A stretch of DNA of 34,404 nt from an uncultured Pelagibacteraceae bacterium (GTDB taxonomy: Bacteria; Pseudomonadota; Alphaproteobacteria; Pelagibacterales; Pelagibacteraceae). Shown piece after piece: positions 26,031-34,058 of the stretch (position 1 is the first letter of the stretch; every line of letters begins with the position of its first letter). A model generated the notes under the pieces. It did not search any database. It was given only the letters and a program-made list of their open reading frames with translations, and had not been told where the DNA came from. The stretch covers positions 1-34,404 of the forward strand of contig CACPPD010000008.1 in assembly GCA_902635865.1 (NCBI GenBank). The letters run 5' to 3'. The translations under genes and the position numbers were made by a program.

Positions 26031-28136
26031 ATGAGCGGAACAGTCGAAACAATACTATTATACACAATTGGAGCTGGTTTATTATCTATCGTTTATGGAT
26101 TTTTAACTGGTAAAAACATTCTTAATTCAAGTGCAGGAAATGCAAAAATGCAAGACATTGCATCTGCAATTCAAATTGGTGCAAAAGCATATTTAGCAAG
26201 ACAATACAAAACTATTGCTATTGTTGGTGCTGTAGTTTTAGTAATTGTTAGTATTGCATTTAGTCCTCTAGTAGGTCTTGGTTATTTAATTGGTGCTGCA
26301 TTATCTGGTATAGCAGGTTATGTTGGAATGTTAGTTTCTGTAGAAGCAAATGTAAGAACGGCAGAAGCATCAAGAAAAGGTCTAGCTCAAGGTTTATCCG
26401 TTGCTTTTAAATCTGGTGCTGTAACTGGAATGTTGGTTGCTGGTTTAGCTTTATTAGCTATTGCTGTTTATTATTATATATTATTGAAATCTAATGTTGA
26501 TGAAAGAGAAATAGTTAATGCATTAGTTGCATTAGGTTTTGGTGCTTCTCTAATCTCTATCTTTGCAAGATTAGGCGGTGGAATTTTTACAAAAGGTGCA
26601 GACGTAGGAGCTGACTTAGTTGGAAAAGTTGAAGCTGGAATTCCTGAAGATGATCCTAGAAACCCTGCTGTAATTGCAGATAACGTTGGTGACAACGTAG
26701 GAGACTGTGCTGGTATGGCCGCTGATTTATTCGAAACATATGCTGTTACAATTGTTGCAACAATGGTTCTATCTTCTATTTTCTTTGTTGGTGATCTAAA
26801 TATGATGATTTATCCTTTGTCGATTGGTGCTGCATGCTTGTTAACATCTATTGTTGGAACATTTTTCGTTAAACTTGGAAGAAGTAATAACGTTATGAAT
26901 GCTTTGTATAAAGGATTTATTGTCTCTGCAGTAGCATCTTTAGTAATTTTATGGCCTGTTACAGATCATGTAATTGGTTTTACAAATGAATACACAATTA
27001 ACGATAAGACATTTAATGGAATGGATCTATATTATTGTGGTGTGATAGGATTAGTTATTACTGGATTATTAATCTGGATTACTGAATACTATACAGGAAC
27101 AAGTTATAGACCAGTTAAATCTGTTGCATTATCATCAACAACTGGTCATGGTACTAATGTTATTCAAGGGCTAGCTGTTTCTATGGAGGCAACTGCTATT
27201 CCTGCATTGATAATTGTAGCTGGTATTCTTATTACAAATACTATAGCTGGACTTTTTGGTATTGCTATTGCAGTAACTACTATGCTTGCATTAGCTGGTA
27301 TGGTTGTGGCTTTAGATGCATATGGACCCGTTACCGATAATGCTGGTGGTATTGCTGAAATGTCTAATCTTGATAAGAAAGTTAGAAAAACAACAGATGC
27401 ATTAGATGCAGTAGGAAACACAACTAAAGCTGTTACAAAAGGTTATGCAATTGGTTCTGCTGGTTTGGGTGCATTAGTTTTATTTGCAGCTTATACAGAA
27501 GACATCAAACATTTTTCAAAAGAGGCTGGATCTGCTTTAGAAGGTATAGTAGTAACTTTTGATTTATCTAACCCTTATGTGGTTGTTGGTTTGTTAATTG
27601 GTGGAATGTTACCTTATCTTTTTGGTTCAATGGGAATGCAAGCTGTAGGTAGAGCAGGTGGTGCAGTAGTTGTTGAAGTTAGAAGGCAATTTAAAAAATT
27701 TCCGGGTATTATGAAAAGAAAACAAAAACCTGATTATGCTAAGTTAGTGGACTTACTTACTGTTGCTGCAATTAAAGAGATGATTATACCATCTTTACTT
27801 CCAGTTCTTTCACCAGTTGTATTGTATTTTATTATTTTATCTATTGGGGGCCAAGTAGCAGCATTAGCTGCAGTTGGTGCAATGCTTCTTGGTGTAATTA
27901 TTACAGGACTATTTGTAGCGGTTTCAATGACAGCAGGTGGTGGTGCTTGGGATAATGCAAAAAAATATATTGAAGATGGAAATCATGGAGGAAAAGGTTC
28001 TGAAGCGCACAAAGCTGCAGTTACTGGTGATACAGTTGGGGACCCTTATAAAGATACAGCTGGTCCAGCGGTTAATCCAATGATTAAAATTACAAATATT
28101 GTTGCTTTACTTTTATTAGCAGTTATCGCTGGTTAA
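26031..28136 (+). CDS. hppA: K+-independent proton-translocating pyrophosphatase
   Basis: The 701-residue integral membrane pump couples PPi hydrolysis to H+ export and has about 16 membrane segments. The catalytic loop [20 protein letters not shown] with [16 protein letters not shown] is intact, as are [11 protein letters not shown] and [18 protein letters not shown] near the C-terminus. Lys466 in GNTTKA replaces the Ala of K+-dependent enzymes, placing it in the K+-independent H+-pumping class. It would recover energy from pyrophosphate released in biosynthesis. Codon use (many GCT and GGT) looks like that of a highly expressed gene. Confidence 0.96.
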   Translation: MSGTVETILLYTIGAGLLSIVYGFLTGKNILNSSAGNAKMQDIASAIQIGAKAYLARQYKTIAIVGAVVLVIVSIAFSPLVGLGYLIGAALSGIAGYVGMLVSVEANVRTAEASRKGLAQGLSVAFKSGAVTGMLVAGLALLAIAVYYYILLKSNVDEREIVNALVALGFGASLISIFARLGGGIFTKGADVGADLVGKVEAGIPEDDPRNPAVIADNVGDNVGDCAGMAADLFETYAVTIVATMVLSSIFFVGDLNMMIYPLSIGAACLLTSIVGTFFVKLGRSNNVMNALYKGFIVSAVASLVILWPVTDHVIGFTNEYTINDKTFNGMDLYYCGVIGLVITGLLIWITEYYTGTSYRPVKSVALSSTTGHGTNVIQGLAVSMEATAIPALIIVAGILITNTIAGLFGIAIAVTTMLALAGMVVALDAYGPVTDNAGGIAEMSNLDKKVRKTTDALDAVGNTTKAVTKGYAIGSAGLGALVLFAAYTEDIKHFSKEAGSALEGIVVTFDLSNPYVVVGLLIGGMLPYLFGSMGMQAVGRAGGAVVVEVRRQFKKFPGIMKRKQKPDYAKLVDLLTVAAIKEMIIPSLLPVLSPVVLYFIILSIGGQVAALAAVGAMLLGVIITGLFVAVSMTAGGGAWDNAKKYIEDGNHGGKGSEAHKAAVTGDTVGDPYKDTAGPAVNPMIKITNIVALLLLAVIAG

Positions 28137-28608
28137 TCTCTTTACGCTTTTTGGCCCTCTGTCCAAGAGGGTCATTTATTTTTTGTCTTAAACTTGATGT
28201 AAAATCATAGATAAAACTGTTTTTTTTAAAATCTTGACCAGTTATATTCTTTGTCAACTTCAATTCATTCATATTATCTTTATTATAAAATTCTTTCTTT
28301 TTAAGTAAGCCATAATTATCTATTTCTAATACAAGAACATTATTTTCTAAAATTTTTAATTTTCCTAAATTTTTTAAATTTGATTGGGTTTGTTTTCGCT
28401 CTATATAAATCCATAAGTCTGTATCAAATTTACTAGTTGTAGAGGGACTACCTAATATTTTGACTATGTCATTCTTATTTGTCTTGTTAACAATAAGTTC
28501 CATTTGTTTTTTTTCCAAGAAAGGTACACCATGATGTTTTACCACAGGTTTAAAAGAGCAATTTGAAACTATAAATGATATTAAAATTATATATAATATT
28601 TTATTCAT
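28123..28608 (-). CDS. bamE: BamE (SmpA/OmlA) family outer-membrane lipoprotein
   Basis: The 161-residue protein begins with a short lipoprotein signal peptide ending ISFIVSNC, whose Cys17 would be lipidated. The SmpA/OmlA core follows: [26 protein letters not shown] and DLWIYIERK match the conserved start and the W-Y-Y-like strand of BamE. It belongs to the beta-barrel assembly machinery of the outer membrane. The C-terminus runs through the hppA terminator and overlaps the end of hppA by 14 bases. Its ATG overlaps that of the divergent chaperone gene on a palindrome. Confidence 0.87.
   Translation of the reverse strand: MNKILYIILISFIVSNCSFKPVVKHHGVPFLEKKQMELIVNKTNKNDIVKILGSPSTTSKFDTDLWIYIERKQTQSNLKNLGKLKILENNVLVLEIDNYGLLKKKEFYNKDNMNELKLTKNITGQDFKKNSFIYDFTSSLRQKINDPLGQRAKKRKEINQR
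28153..28184 (+). terminator. Intrinsic terminator of hppA, lying inside bamE coding sequence
   Basis: GGCCCTCT (28153-28160), loop GTCCA, then AGAGGGTC (28166-28173) form an 8-bp stem with one G-T pair. ATTTATTTTTT follows at once. The T tract is on the plus strand only, so it should stop hppA transcription but not bamE. It is about 17 bases past the hppA stop. Confidence 0.85.
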
Positions 28609-28616
28609 GAATAAAA
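28599..28616. repeat. 18-bp perfect palindrome with overlapping divergent start codons
   Basis: TTTTATTCATGAATAAAA reads the same on both strands. The central CATG supplies the ATG of bamE (28608-28606, minus) and of the cytochrome bc1 chaperone gene (28607-28609, plus). Both proteins therefore start Met-Asn-Lys. Neither gene has any intergenic leader, so promoters must lie in the opposite coding sequence or the mRNAs are leaderless. Confidence 0.8.
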
Positions 28617-29074
28617 AATATATACATATTTATAATAATTTAATTAATTACACTAGAAATAAAGATTTATATAAAAATCTTGATAGAGGTGATAATTTTT
28701 CTGATAGATTAACCCTTTTTTTACTGCATTTTTCTTTTTTTTTAAAAAATTACAAAAATGAGGAAAATAAGAAAATTCTTCAGGAAATTTATGACTTTAA
28801 TTTTAGACAACTTGAATTGAGTATCAGAGAAATTGGATATGGAGACCAGTCTATAAATAAAAAAATGAAAGATTATATTAATTTGTTTCATTCCATGGTT
28901 TCTGAAATACATTTCTGGGATGATTTATCAAAATCAGATAAATTAAAAAAAATTTCCACTTTTTTAAGTGATTTTCAAAATAAAGAGGAATTACTAGAGT
29001 ATTTTGATCTTTTTAACACTAAATTATCAAAAAAAACTTTGAATTCTTATTTAAAAAGTGTAAGTAACCAATAA
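28607..29074 (+). CDS. Ubiquinol-cytochrome c chaperone family protein (Cbp3-like)
   Basis: This 155-residue protein matches the bacterial Cbp3/ubiquinol-cytochrome c chaperone family. [19 protein letters not shown] corresponds to the family's LLLHxxLVLRRL segment, and [22 protein letters not shown] to its DMDxxLREMGVGDLxVGKRMK core. The mitochondrial relative helps assemble cytochrome b of complex III. In other alphaproteobacteria the gene also sits divergently from bamE and ahead of plsX, which supports the call. rpmF follows by two bases. Confidence 0.82.
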   Translation: MNKKYIHIYNNLINYTRNKDLYKNLDRGDNFSDRLTLFLLHFSFFLKNYKNEENKKILQEIYDFNFRQLELSIREIGYGDQSINKKMKDYINLFHSMVSEIHFWDDLSKSDKLKKISTFLSDFQNKEELLEYFDLFNTKLSKKTLNSYLKSVSNQ

Positions 29075-29076
29075 TT

Positions 29077-29259
29077 ATGGCTGTACCAAAACGAAAACAA
29101 ACTCCTTCCAGAACTGGTATGAGAAGAGCTCAGACCATGAAATTTTCAACTAAAAATATAGTTGAGGATAAAAAATCAGGTGAATATAGGCTTTCTCATC
29201 ATCTTGATCTTAAAACAGGCATGTATAAGGGAAGACAAGTTTTAGACCCAAAAGAATAG
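29077..29259 (+). CDS. rpmF: 50S ribosomal protein L32
   Basis: The 60-residue basic protein starts [18 protein letters not shown], the classic L32 N-terminus, and ends CH-free with [15 protein letters not shown], the alphaproteobacterial form lacking the zinc cysteines. It is usually linked to plsX, as here. Nineteen bases separate it from plsX. Confidence 0.95.
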   Translation: MAVPKRKQTPSRTGMRRAQTMKFSTKNIVEDKKSGEYRLSHHLDLKTGMYKGRQVLDPKE

Positions 29260-29278
29260 TATATAATAATCTATTAAA

Positions 29279-30281
29279 ATGTCAGATATCATAAAAATTG
29301 CAGTTGATGCAATGGGTGGCGATGGCTCACCGAAAAAAATAATAGATGGTATTATTTTAAATCATTCTTCAAATAGAAATAATTTTTTTAAAATATTTGG
29401 AGATAGACATAAGATAGATCCATTAATTAATGGAAAAATCTCAAGTGAATTTTTTGAAATAATTCATACTGAAAAAAAAATTGAAAGTACTGATAGTCCT
29501 TTAGAGGGTGCTAAAAGAGGTAAGGATACGAGTATGTGGCTTGCAATTCAAAGTGTTAAAGATAAAGAAGCAGATATTGTTATATCAGCAGGCAACACAG
29601 GTGCATTATTAGTTGTATCAAAATTGAATTTAAAAATGATAGAAAATATAGACAAACCAGCTTTATCTGCTTTATGGCCAAATAAAAAAGGGTATGAGTG
29701 TTGTATTGGATTTAGGTGCCAACATTGAATGTAGTTCTAAAAATTTATCAGACTTTTCAATTATGGGAGCTTCTTTATATACTTCACTTTATCCGAATGA
29801 CAAACCAAACGTAGCATTATTAAATATCGGTTCAGAAGAATTAAAAGGAAATGAGACTATCAAAGAAACTTATCAATTATTGAATGAAAAAAATTCAGAT
29901 AATTATAACTTTGCTGGTTACATTGAGGGAAATCATCTTATGGATGGAGAGGTTAATGTAATAGTTTCAGACGGTTTTACAGGAAATGTTGCATTAAAAA
30001 CTGCAGAGGGTACTGCGAATTTTATAACTAGTGAATTAAAAAATGCGATGACAGGTACATTAATAGGTAAAATTTCATCTATATTAAATATATCGAACTT
30101 AACGAAATTTAAGAAAAGACTAGATCCAAGATTATATAATGGAGCAATTTTTATTGGTTTAGACTCTCCAGTTGTTAAAAGTCATGGAGGAACTGACTAT
30201 ATTGGCTTTTCAAACTCACTAGATGTTTGTCATAGAATTGTAAAAGGTAATTTGATAGAAAAGATTAAGCAAAATATTTAA
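29279..30281 (+). pseudogene. plsX: Phosphate acyltransferase PlsX, interrupted by a one-base frameshift
   Basis: Two reading frames together make one PlsX. The first (29279-29728) begins KIAVDAMGGDGSP and runs through VISAGNTGALLV to ALWPNKKG, then goes out of frame. The second resumes at GMSVVLDLGANIEC (from 29691) and continues through EGNHLMDGEVNVIVSDGFTGNVALK to 30281. The break is at AAAAAAGGG (29684-29692); removing one base restores an unbroken protein of about 333 residues, normal length. PlsX makes acyl phosphate from acyl-ACP for phospholipid synthesis. No other damage is seen, so a sequencing error, a very recent mutation or slippage is likelier than an old pseudogene. Confidence 0.88.
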
Positions 30282-30282
30282 T

Positions 30283-30582
30283 ATGAGAATTAATTTAACT
30301 AAAAAAGACTTAGTTAATTTTGTTTATATGCAGCTTGGTTTTTCAAAACAAATATCAGAAAATTTAATTGAGGATTTTTTATCAACTATAGTTAGTAACA
30401 TCAAAAATGAAAAAAAATTAAAATTATCTAAATTTGGAACTTTTTCTATTAGACAAAAAAAATCTAGAATTGGTAGAAACCCAAAAACTAAAGAAACAAA
30501 AGTAATTTCAAGCAGAGATGTCGTATTGTTTAAGCCGTCAAAGGAATTTAAAGAATTTGTTAATTTAAAGGATAATGGATAA
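30283..30582 (+). CDS. ihfA: Integration host factor alpha subunit
   Basis: The 99-residue HU/IHF-fold protein has the family core KLKLSKFGTFSIRQKKSRIGRNPKTKE, with the RNPKT arm whose proline intercalates into DNA. TKKDLVNFVYMQLGFSK matches the IHF-alpha N-terminus. It bends DNA at specific sites as a partner of IHF-beta, whose gene is not in the window. It follows plsX by one base and overlaps the MerR-type gene by eight. In many alphaproteobacteria fabH lies between plsX and ihfA; it is missing here. Confidence 0.9.
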   Translation: MRINLTKKDLVNFVYMQLGFSKQISENLIEDFLSTIVSNIKNEKKLKLSKFGTFSIRQKKSRIGRNPKTKETKVISSRDVVLFKPSKEFKEFVNLKDNG

Positions 30583-30958
30583 ATCAAATAGCGCTTACAA
30601 AACTATTGGTGAAGTAGCTAGAATATTAAATCTTAAATCAAATGATAAAGGAGCTTTACCGACACACGTCATTAGATTTTGGGAAACTCAATTTAAACAA
30701 ATTAAACCAATGATATTAAATTCCAATAGAAGATATTATGATGAAAAAACAATAAATCTTCTTAAAAAAGTTAAATTTTTACTTAAAGATCAAGGTATGA
30801 CAATAAAGGGTGTAAAGAAAATATTAAATAATGAAGATTCTTTAAAGCTTGACGAAATTGCAGATAAATCTATAAGGACTGAAAATTTAAGAAATAAGTT
30901 ATTAAAAATTTCTAATAAATTAAAAGAATTGAAAAATGGCAAAAAAAACGCACGTTAA
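30575..30958 (+). CDS. MerR family transcriptional regulator
   Basis: The 127-residue protein has a MerR-type winged helix: YKTIGEVARILNL, HVIRFWETQFKQIKP, then NRRYYDEKTINLLKKVKFLLKDQGMTIKGVKKIL. The C-terminal part is a short helical coil with no visible metal- or ligand-binding cysteines. A MerR gene of this kind follows ihfA in many alphaproteobacteria; its target is not known to me. rpmG starts 23 bases before its end. Confidence 0.85.
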   Translation: MDKSNSAYKTIGEVARILNLKSNDKGALPTHVIRFWETQFKQIKPMILNSNRRYYDEKTINLLKKVKFLLKDQGMTIKGVKKILNNEDSLKLDEIADKSIRTENLRNKLLKISNKLKELKNGKKNAR

Positions 30959-31127
30959 AGTAAGAATGGTTCCAGAGGCTAAACCTGATAGCCCTTACTT
31001 CTATTATGTAAAAAAACCTGCTGGAGGTGAGAAGGCCAAAGTTAAACTTTCAGCAAAGAAATACAATCCGGATACTAGAAAACACGAAATGTTTGTGGAA
31101 AAAAAGCTTCCGCCACACAGTAAGTAA
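30936..31127 (+). CDS. rpmG: 50S ribosomal protein L33
   Basis: The 63-residue protein has the L33 pattern: MAKKTHVKVRMV, FYYVKKP, LSAKKYNPDTRKHEMFVEKKLP. It belongs to the cysteine-free type that binds no zinc. It is longer than the usual 50-55 residues because of an insertion near APSPY-like PDSPYFYYV and a C-terminal PPHSK. The ATG lies inside the MerR-type gene in another frame. Confidence 0.88.
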   Translation: MAKKTHVKVRMVPEAKPDSPYFYYVKKPAGGEKAKVKLSAKKYNPDTRKHEMFVEKKLPPHSK

Positions 31128-31418
31128 TTATTTTTTTTTAAAGTTTCTCTTTTCGTAATCGATATAGGACAAAATCATATTTTTCCATATACGATTCGTA
31201 ATTTTAGGATCAATCTTTAGTTTTTTAGATTTTGAGTGAATTTTTTTAAGTATAAAATTGATGCGTTTTTGATCTACTATTTCTTTTTTAAATTCTTTAA
31301 GCTTTAAAACTTCTTTTACAAGATTAGTTCTATATTTAATTAAAGATAATAACTTATTATCTAACTTATCCAATTTAGATCTTATTATTTCTAATTTTTT
31401 TTTGTTTTTAGGCGACAT
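31128..31418 (-). CDS. Chorismate mutase, AroQ-like
   Basis: This 96-residue all-helical protein matches the AroQ fold: EIIRSKLDKLDNKLLSLIKYRTNLVKEVLKLK carries the two Arg and the Lys in the spacing used for chorismate binding, followed by VDQKRINFILKKI. It would convert chorismate to prephenate for Phe and Tyr synthesis. The C-terminal helix is Lys-rich and diverged, and its expected Gln/Glu ligand cannot be placed with certainty. It converges on rpmG with adjacent stops and diverges from the heme A synthase gene. Confidence 0.75.
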   Translation of the reverse strand: MSPKNKKKLEIIRSKLDKLDNKLLSLIKYRTNLVKEVLKLKEFKKEIVDQKRINFILKKIHSKSKKLKIDPKITNRIWKNMILSYIDYEKRNFKKK

Positions 31419-31461
31419 TTAATTTATTGGTTTAATTAATAATTATTATATTTATTTAATC

Positions 31462-32487
31462 ATGTACAGTCAGAATTATTCTTTAAATTCTCAATTAAAA
31501 ATATGGATGATCACTTTATTAGTGATGATCGTGCTTATTATTTTAGTAGGGGGTCTAACTAGATTAACAGACTCTGGACTATCTATTACAAGTTGGGAAC
31601 TTTTTATTGGCTCATTACCGCCTTTAACAAATAATAAATGGATAGAATATTTTGATCAGTATAAAACAATACCTGAATTTAAAGAACAAAATTTTAATAT
31701 GACTTTAAATGAATTTAAAATTATTTTTTGGTGGGAATGGGCGCATCGTCAATTGGGGAGATTAATTGGTCTTACAGTTCTTTTTCCAATGATCTATTTT
31801 ACAATTAAAAATGGTTTTTGGATTTTAAAAGAATATTCAATTATTTTTTTTTTAGTGTGTTTTCAAGGATTTATTGGATGGTACATGGTATCAAGTGGAT
31901 TAATTGATAGAATTGATGTTAGTCATTATAGATTATCACTACACTTAGTCACAGCTTTTATCATTTTGTCTATAGTTTTTTGGAAATATTTAAATCTAAC
32001 TGATATAAAAATTAATCATATTAACATTCAATTAAACCCAATTAAATTTTTTCTTTTATTATTATTTTTACAATTAATAATTGGAGCATTAGTGTCCGGG
32101 ATGGATGCAGGAAAAATTTATAATACTTGGCCATTAATGGGCTCATCATATTTTCCGGATGACAGTGAAATTAATGATTTATTTAATCTCACAGTATTTG
32201 ATGATCAATCACTTGTTCAATTTATTCATAGAAATTTAGCATATTTAATTGTCATAATATACTTTTACATACTTTATTTTGTTTTAAAAAATGGAAATAT
32301 AAATTTAAGGATTCCAATCTTCATTATTGGAATTTCTTTATTGTTTCAAATTTTTTTGGGAGTTCTTACAATTTTATCTGGAGTAAAAATGCTATATGCA
32401 TCTCTACACCAGATAAATTCTATTTTAATAATACTTTCAACTTTGTATTTTCTTTATATTACAAAATATAAAGAGGATATTTATTAG
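31462..32487 (+). CDS. ctaA: Heme A synthase (CtaA/COX15 family)
   Basis: The 341-residue membrane protein has about eight transmembrane helices in two related halves. Heme-binding histidines are in WEWAHRQLGRLIGL, VSHYRLSLHL, QFIHRNLAYL and ASLHQINSIL. The motif GGLTRLTDSGLSITSWE near residue 30-46 is typical of the alphaproteobacterial/mitochondrial COX15 type. It oxidises the C8 methyl of heme O to give heme A for aa3-type cytochrome oxidase. Forty-three bases separate it from the divergent chorismate mutase gene. Confidence 0.93.
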   Translation: MYSQNYSLNSQLKIWMITLLVMIVLIILVGGLTRLTDSGLSITSWELFIGSLPPLTNNKWIEYFDQYKTIPEFKEQNFNMTLNEFKIIFWWEWAHRQLGRLIGLTVLFPMIYFTIKNGFWILKEYSIIFFLVCFQGFIGWYMVSSGLIDRIDVSHYRLSLHLVTAFIILSIVFWKYLNLTDIKINHINIQLNPIKFFLLLLFLQLIIGALVSGMDAGKIYNTWPLMGSSYFPDDSEINDLFNLTVFDDQSLVQFIHRNLAYLIVIIYFYILYFVLKNGNINLRIPIFIIGISLLFQIFLGVLTILSGVKMLYASLHQINSILIILSTLYFLYITKYKEDIY

Positions 32488-32516
32488 TTTCTATTGGTAG
32501 ACATTAAATCCTCGAA

Positions 32517-33845
32517 TTAACTTACAGCTTTTAAATTACCCTTTGAAGATTTATTCAATGCTTGATCAAGATCCTCAATAATGTCATCAATGTGTTCAAT
32601 ACCGATACAAAGTCTTACGTAACTTTGGGTAACACCTGATGCAGCTAATTCTTTCTCATTTAATTGACTATGAGTTGTACTTGCTGGATGAATTGCTAAA
32701 CTTCTAGCATCACCAATATTAGCTACGTGATAGAACATTTTTAAAGACTCGATAAATTTTTTACCAGCTTCAATTCCACCTTTAAGTTCGATACCAATCA
32801 TTGGTCCATTTCCACCATTAAGATATTTTTTTGCTCTATCAGCAATAGGTTTATCATGTTCAGTAGAATAAATAACTTTTGTAACTTCTTTATGTTTTTT
32901 AAGAAAATCAACTGCATATTCAGCATTAGCACAATGTTGTCTCATTCTTAAAGCAACTGTTTCAAGTCCTTGAATTATTGCAAAAGCATTATCTGGAGCC
33001 AGAGCAGATCCCAAATCTCTTAATAAACAAACTCTTGCCCTAACTGCAAATGGTACATTGGCACCAGTTAGTTCCGGTACAGCCTTTCCCCAAATTACAC
33101 CACCATAACTATTATCAGGTTCATTAAATAAAGGTTGTCTTTTGGGATCTGCGGTCCAATCAAAGTTACCACCATCAACTATACTTCCTGCAACTGCTGT
33201 TCCATGTCCACCTATATATTTTGTAAGTGAGTGAATTACTACTGCAGCTCCATGTTCAATCGGTCTGCATATTACTGGTGCAGCTGTGTTATCCATTATT
33301 AGTGGAATGTTATATTTTCTTCCAATGTCAGAAACTTCCTTTATTGGAAACACCCTTAAATATGGATTTGGTAAGGTTTCACCGTAAAAAGCTCTAGTTT
33401 TATCATCTATTAACTTTTCAAAATTTTCAGGATTACTTGGATCTGCATATCTTATCTCTATCCCAAGTTTGCTAAGTGTATGTGTGAATAAAGATACTGT
33501 ACCACCATATAGATCAGTTGAGCTTACTATATTATCACCGGCTTGGGCTACATTTAATACAGCAAACGTTGATGCAGTTTGACCTGAGGATACAGTTACG
33601 CATGATAGACCTCCTTCAAGTGCGGCAACTCTTTTTTCCAGGACATCATTTGTTGGGTTCATTATACGAGTGTAGATGTTACCAAATTCTTTAAGAGCAA
33701 AAAGGTTAGCAGCGTGCTCTGTATTATTAAATTGGTACGATGTTGTTCTATAAATTGGAACAGCTACTGCGTTCGTCGCTGGATCACTCTTATAGTCACC
33801 ACCATGTATGGCAATAGTTTCAGGGTTATTTCTTTTTCTAGTCAT
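32517..33845 (-). CDS. metY: O-acetylhomoserine sulfhydrylase (aminocarboxypropyltransferase)
   Basis: The 442-residue Cys/Met-metabolism PLP enzyme makes homocysteine from O-acetylhomoserine and sulfide. The PLP Lys is in VVIHSLTKYIGGHG. YTRIMNPTNDVLEKRVAALEGG and SSGQTASTFAVLN are typical, and the length is that of MetY rather than of shorter cystathionine synthases. It has a perfect AAGGAG ribosome binding site (33855-33850), rare in this window, placed directly after the riboswitch pseudoknot. SAM binding should therefore block translation when methionine is plentiful. Confidence 0.94.
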   Translation of the reverse strand: MTRKRNNPETIAIHGGDYKSDPATNAVAVPIYRTTSYQFNNTEHAANLFALKEFGNIYTRIMNPTNDVLEKRVAALEGGLSCVTVSSGQTASTFAVLNVAQAGDNIVSSTDLYGGTVSLFTHTLSKLGIEIRYADPSNPENFEKLIDDKTRAFYGETLPNPYLRVFPIKEVSDIGRKYNIPLIMDNTAAPVICRPIEHGAAVVIHSLTKYIGGHGTAVAGSIVDGGNFDWTADPKRQPLFNEPDNSYGGVIWGKAVPELTGANVPFAVRARVCLLRDLGSALAPDNAFAIIQGLETVALRMRQHCANAEYAVDFLKKHKEVTKVIYSTEHDKPIADRAKKYLNGGNGPMIGIELKGGIEAGKKFIESLKMFYHVANIGDARSLAIHPASTTHSQLNEKELAASGVTQSYVRLCIGIEHIDDIIEDLDQALNKSSKGNLKAVS

Positions 33846-33849
33846 TTTA

Positions 33850-33908
33850 CTCCTTTTTTAGTGCTTCAACATTATGTTAGGCGCACAATACAGTTCAAAT
33901 GCCTACCG
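33850..33908 (-). promoter_or_regulatory. SAM-V-type riboswitch in the metY leader
   Basis: In the minus-strand RNA, P1 is TAGGC (33905-33901) with GCCTA (33882-33878). The loop ATTTGAACTGTATT precedes GTGC (33886-33883), which pairs with downstream GCAC (33864-33861) to make an H-type pseudoknot. U-U and U-A positions next to it (TT and TA) match the SAM site of SAM-II/SAM-V RNAs. TAAAAAAGGAG follows, so the pseudoknot would hide the ribosome binding site. SAM-V is known from marine alphaproteobacteria in front of metY. Confidence 0.88.
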
Positions 33909-33933
33909 ATTTTATTAATTTTTATGAGATTTC

Positions 33934-33976
33934 CTTTTTAGCAGTTATAAGCCCGCAATAGGATCAAATCGGCGAT
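33934..33976 (-). promoter_or_regulatory. SAM-II-like pseudoknot upstream of the SAM-V element
   Basis: A second copy of the pattern lies 26 bases upstream: GATTTGATCCTATT, then GCGG, and later CTGCTAAAAAGG. The pseudoknot would be GCG (33956-33954) with TGC (33943-33941), including one G-U pair. P1 would be only GCC (33973-33971) with GGC (33953-33951). The sequence matches SAM-II consensus blocks (GATTT..CC.TATTGC and GCTAAAAAGG) well, but the short P1 leaves some doubt. No U-rich terminator follows. Confidence 0.65.
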
Positions 33977-34020
33977 TGATTTCTAACATATTAGCTACAT
34001 ATTTCAAGCTAAATATAAAA

Positions 34021-34058
34021 TTGACTTTGTGATTATTAATAGTATTAATCCTCGCACA
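34021..34058 (+). promoter_or_regulatory. Probable rplM promoter
   Basis: TTGACT (34021-34026), 16 bases, and TATTAA (34043-34048) precede the rplM ATG at 34059, so the leader would be only a few bases long. No Shine-Dalgarno is present. The 213 bases between metY and rplM hold this promoter and the two riboswitch elements. Confidence 0.45.

Noticed and set aside
29684..29700. Programmed -1 ribosomal frameshift at AAAAAAGGG in plsX
   Set aside because: The A run resembles a slippery site, but joining the two frames needs +1 (or -2). No supporting downstream structure was evident.
32473..32513. GAGGAT...ATCCTC inverted repeat around the ctaA and metY ends
   Set aside because: The stem is 6 bp with a loop of about 29 bases and no T tract on either side, so it does not support a terminator call.
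33714..33941. 75-codon plus-strand open frame antisense to the metY start and leader
   Set aside because: It has no recognisable domain, lies opposite strongly conserved metY and riboswitch sequence, and is best explained as a chance frame.
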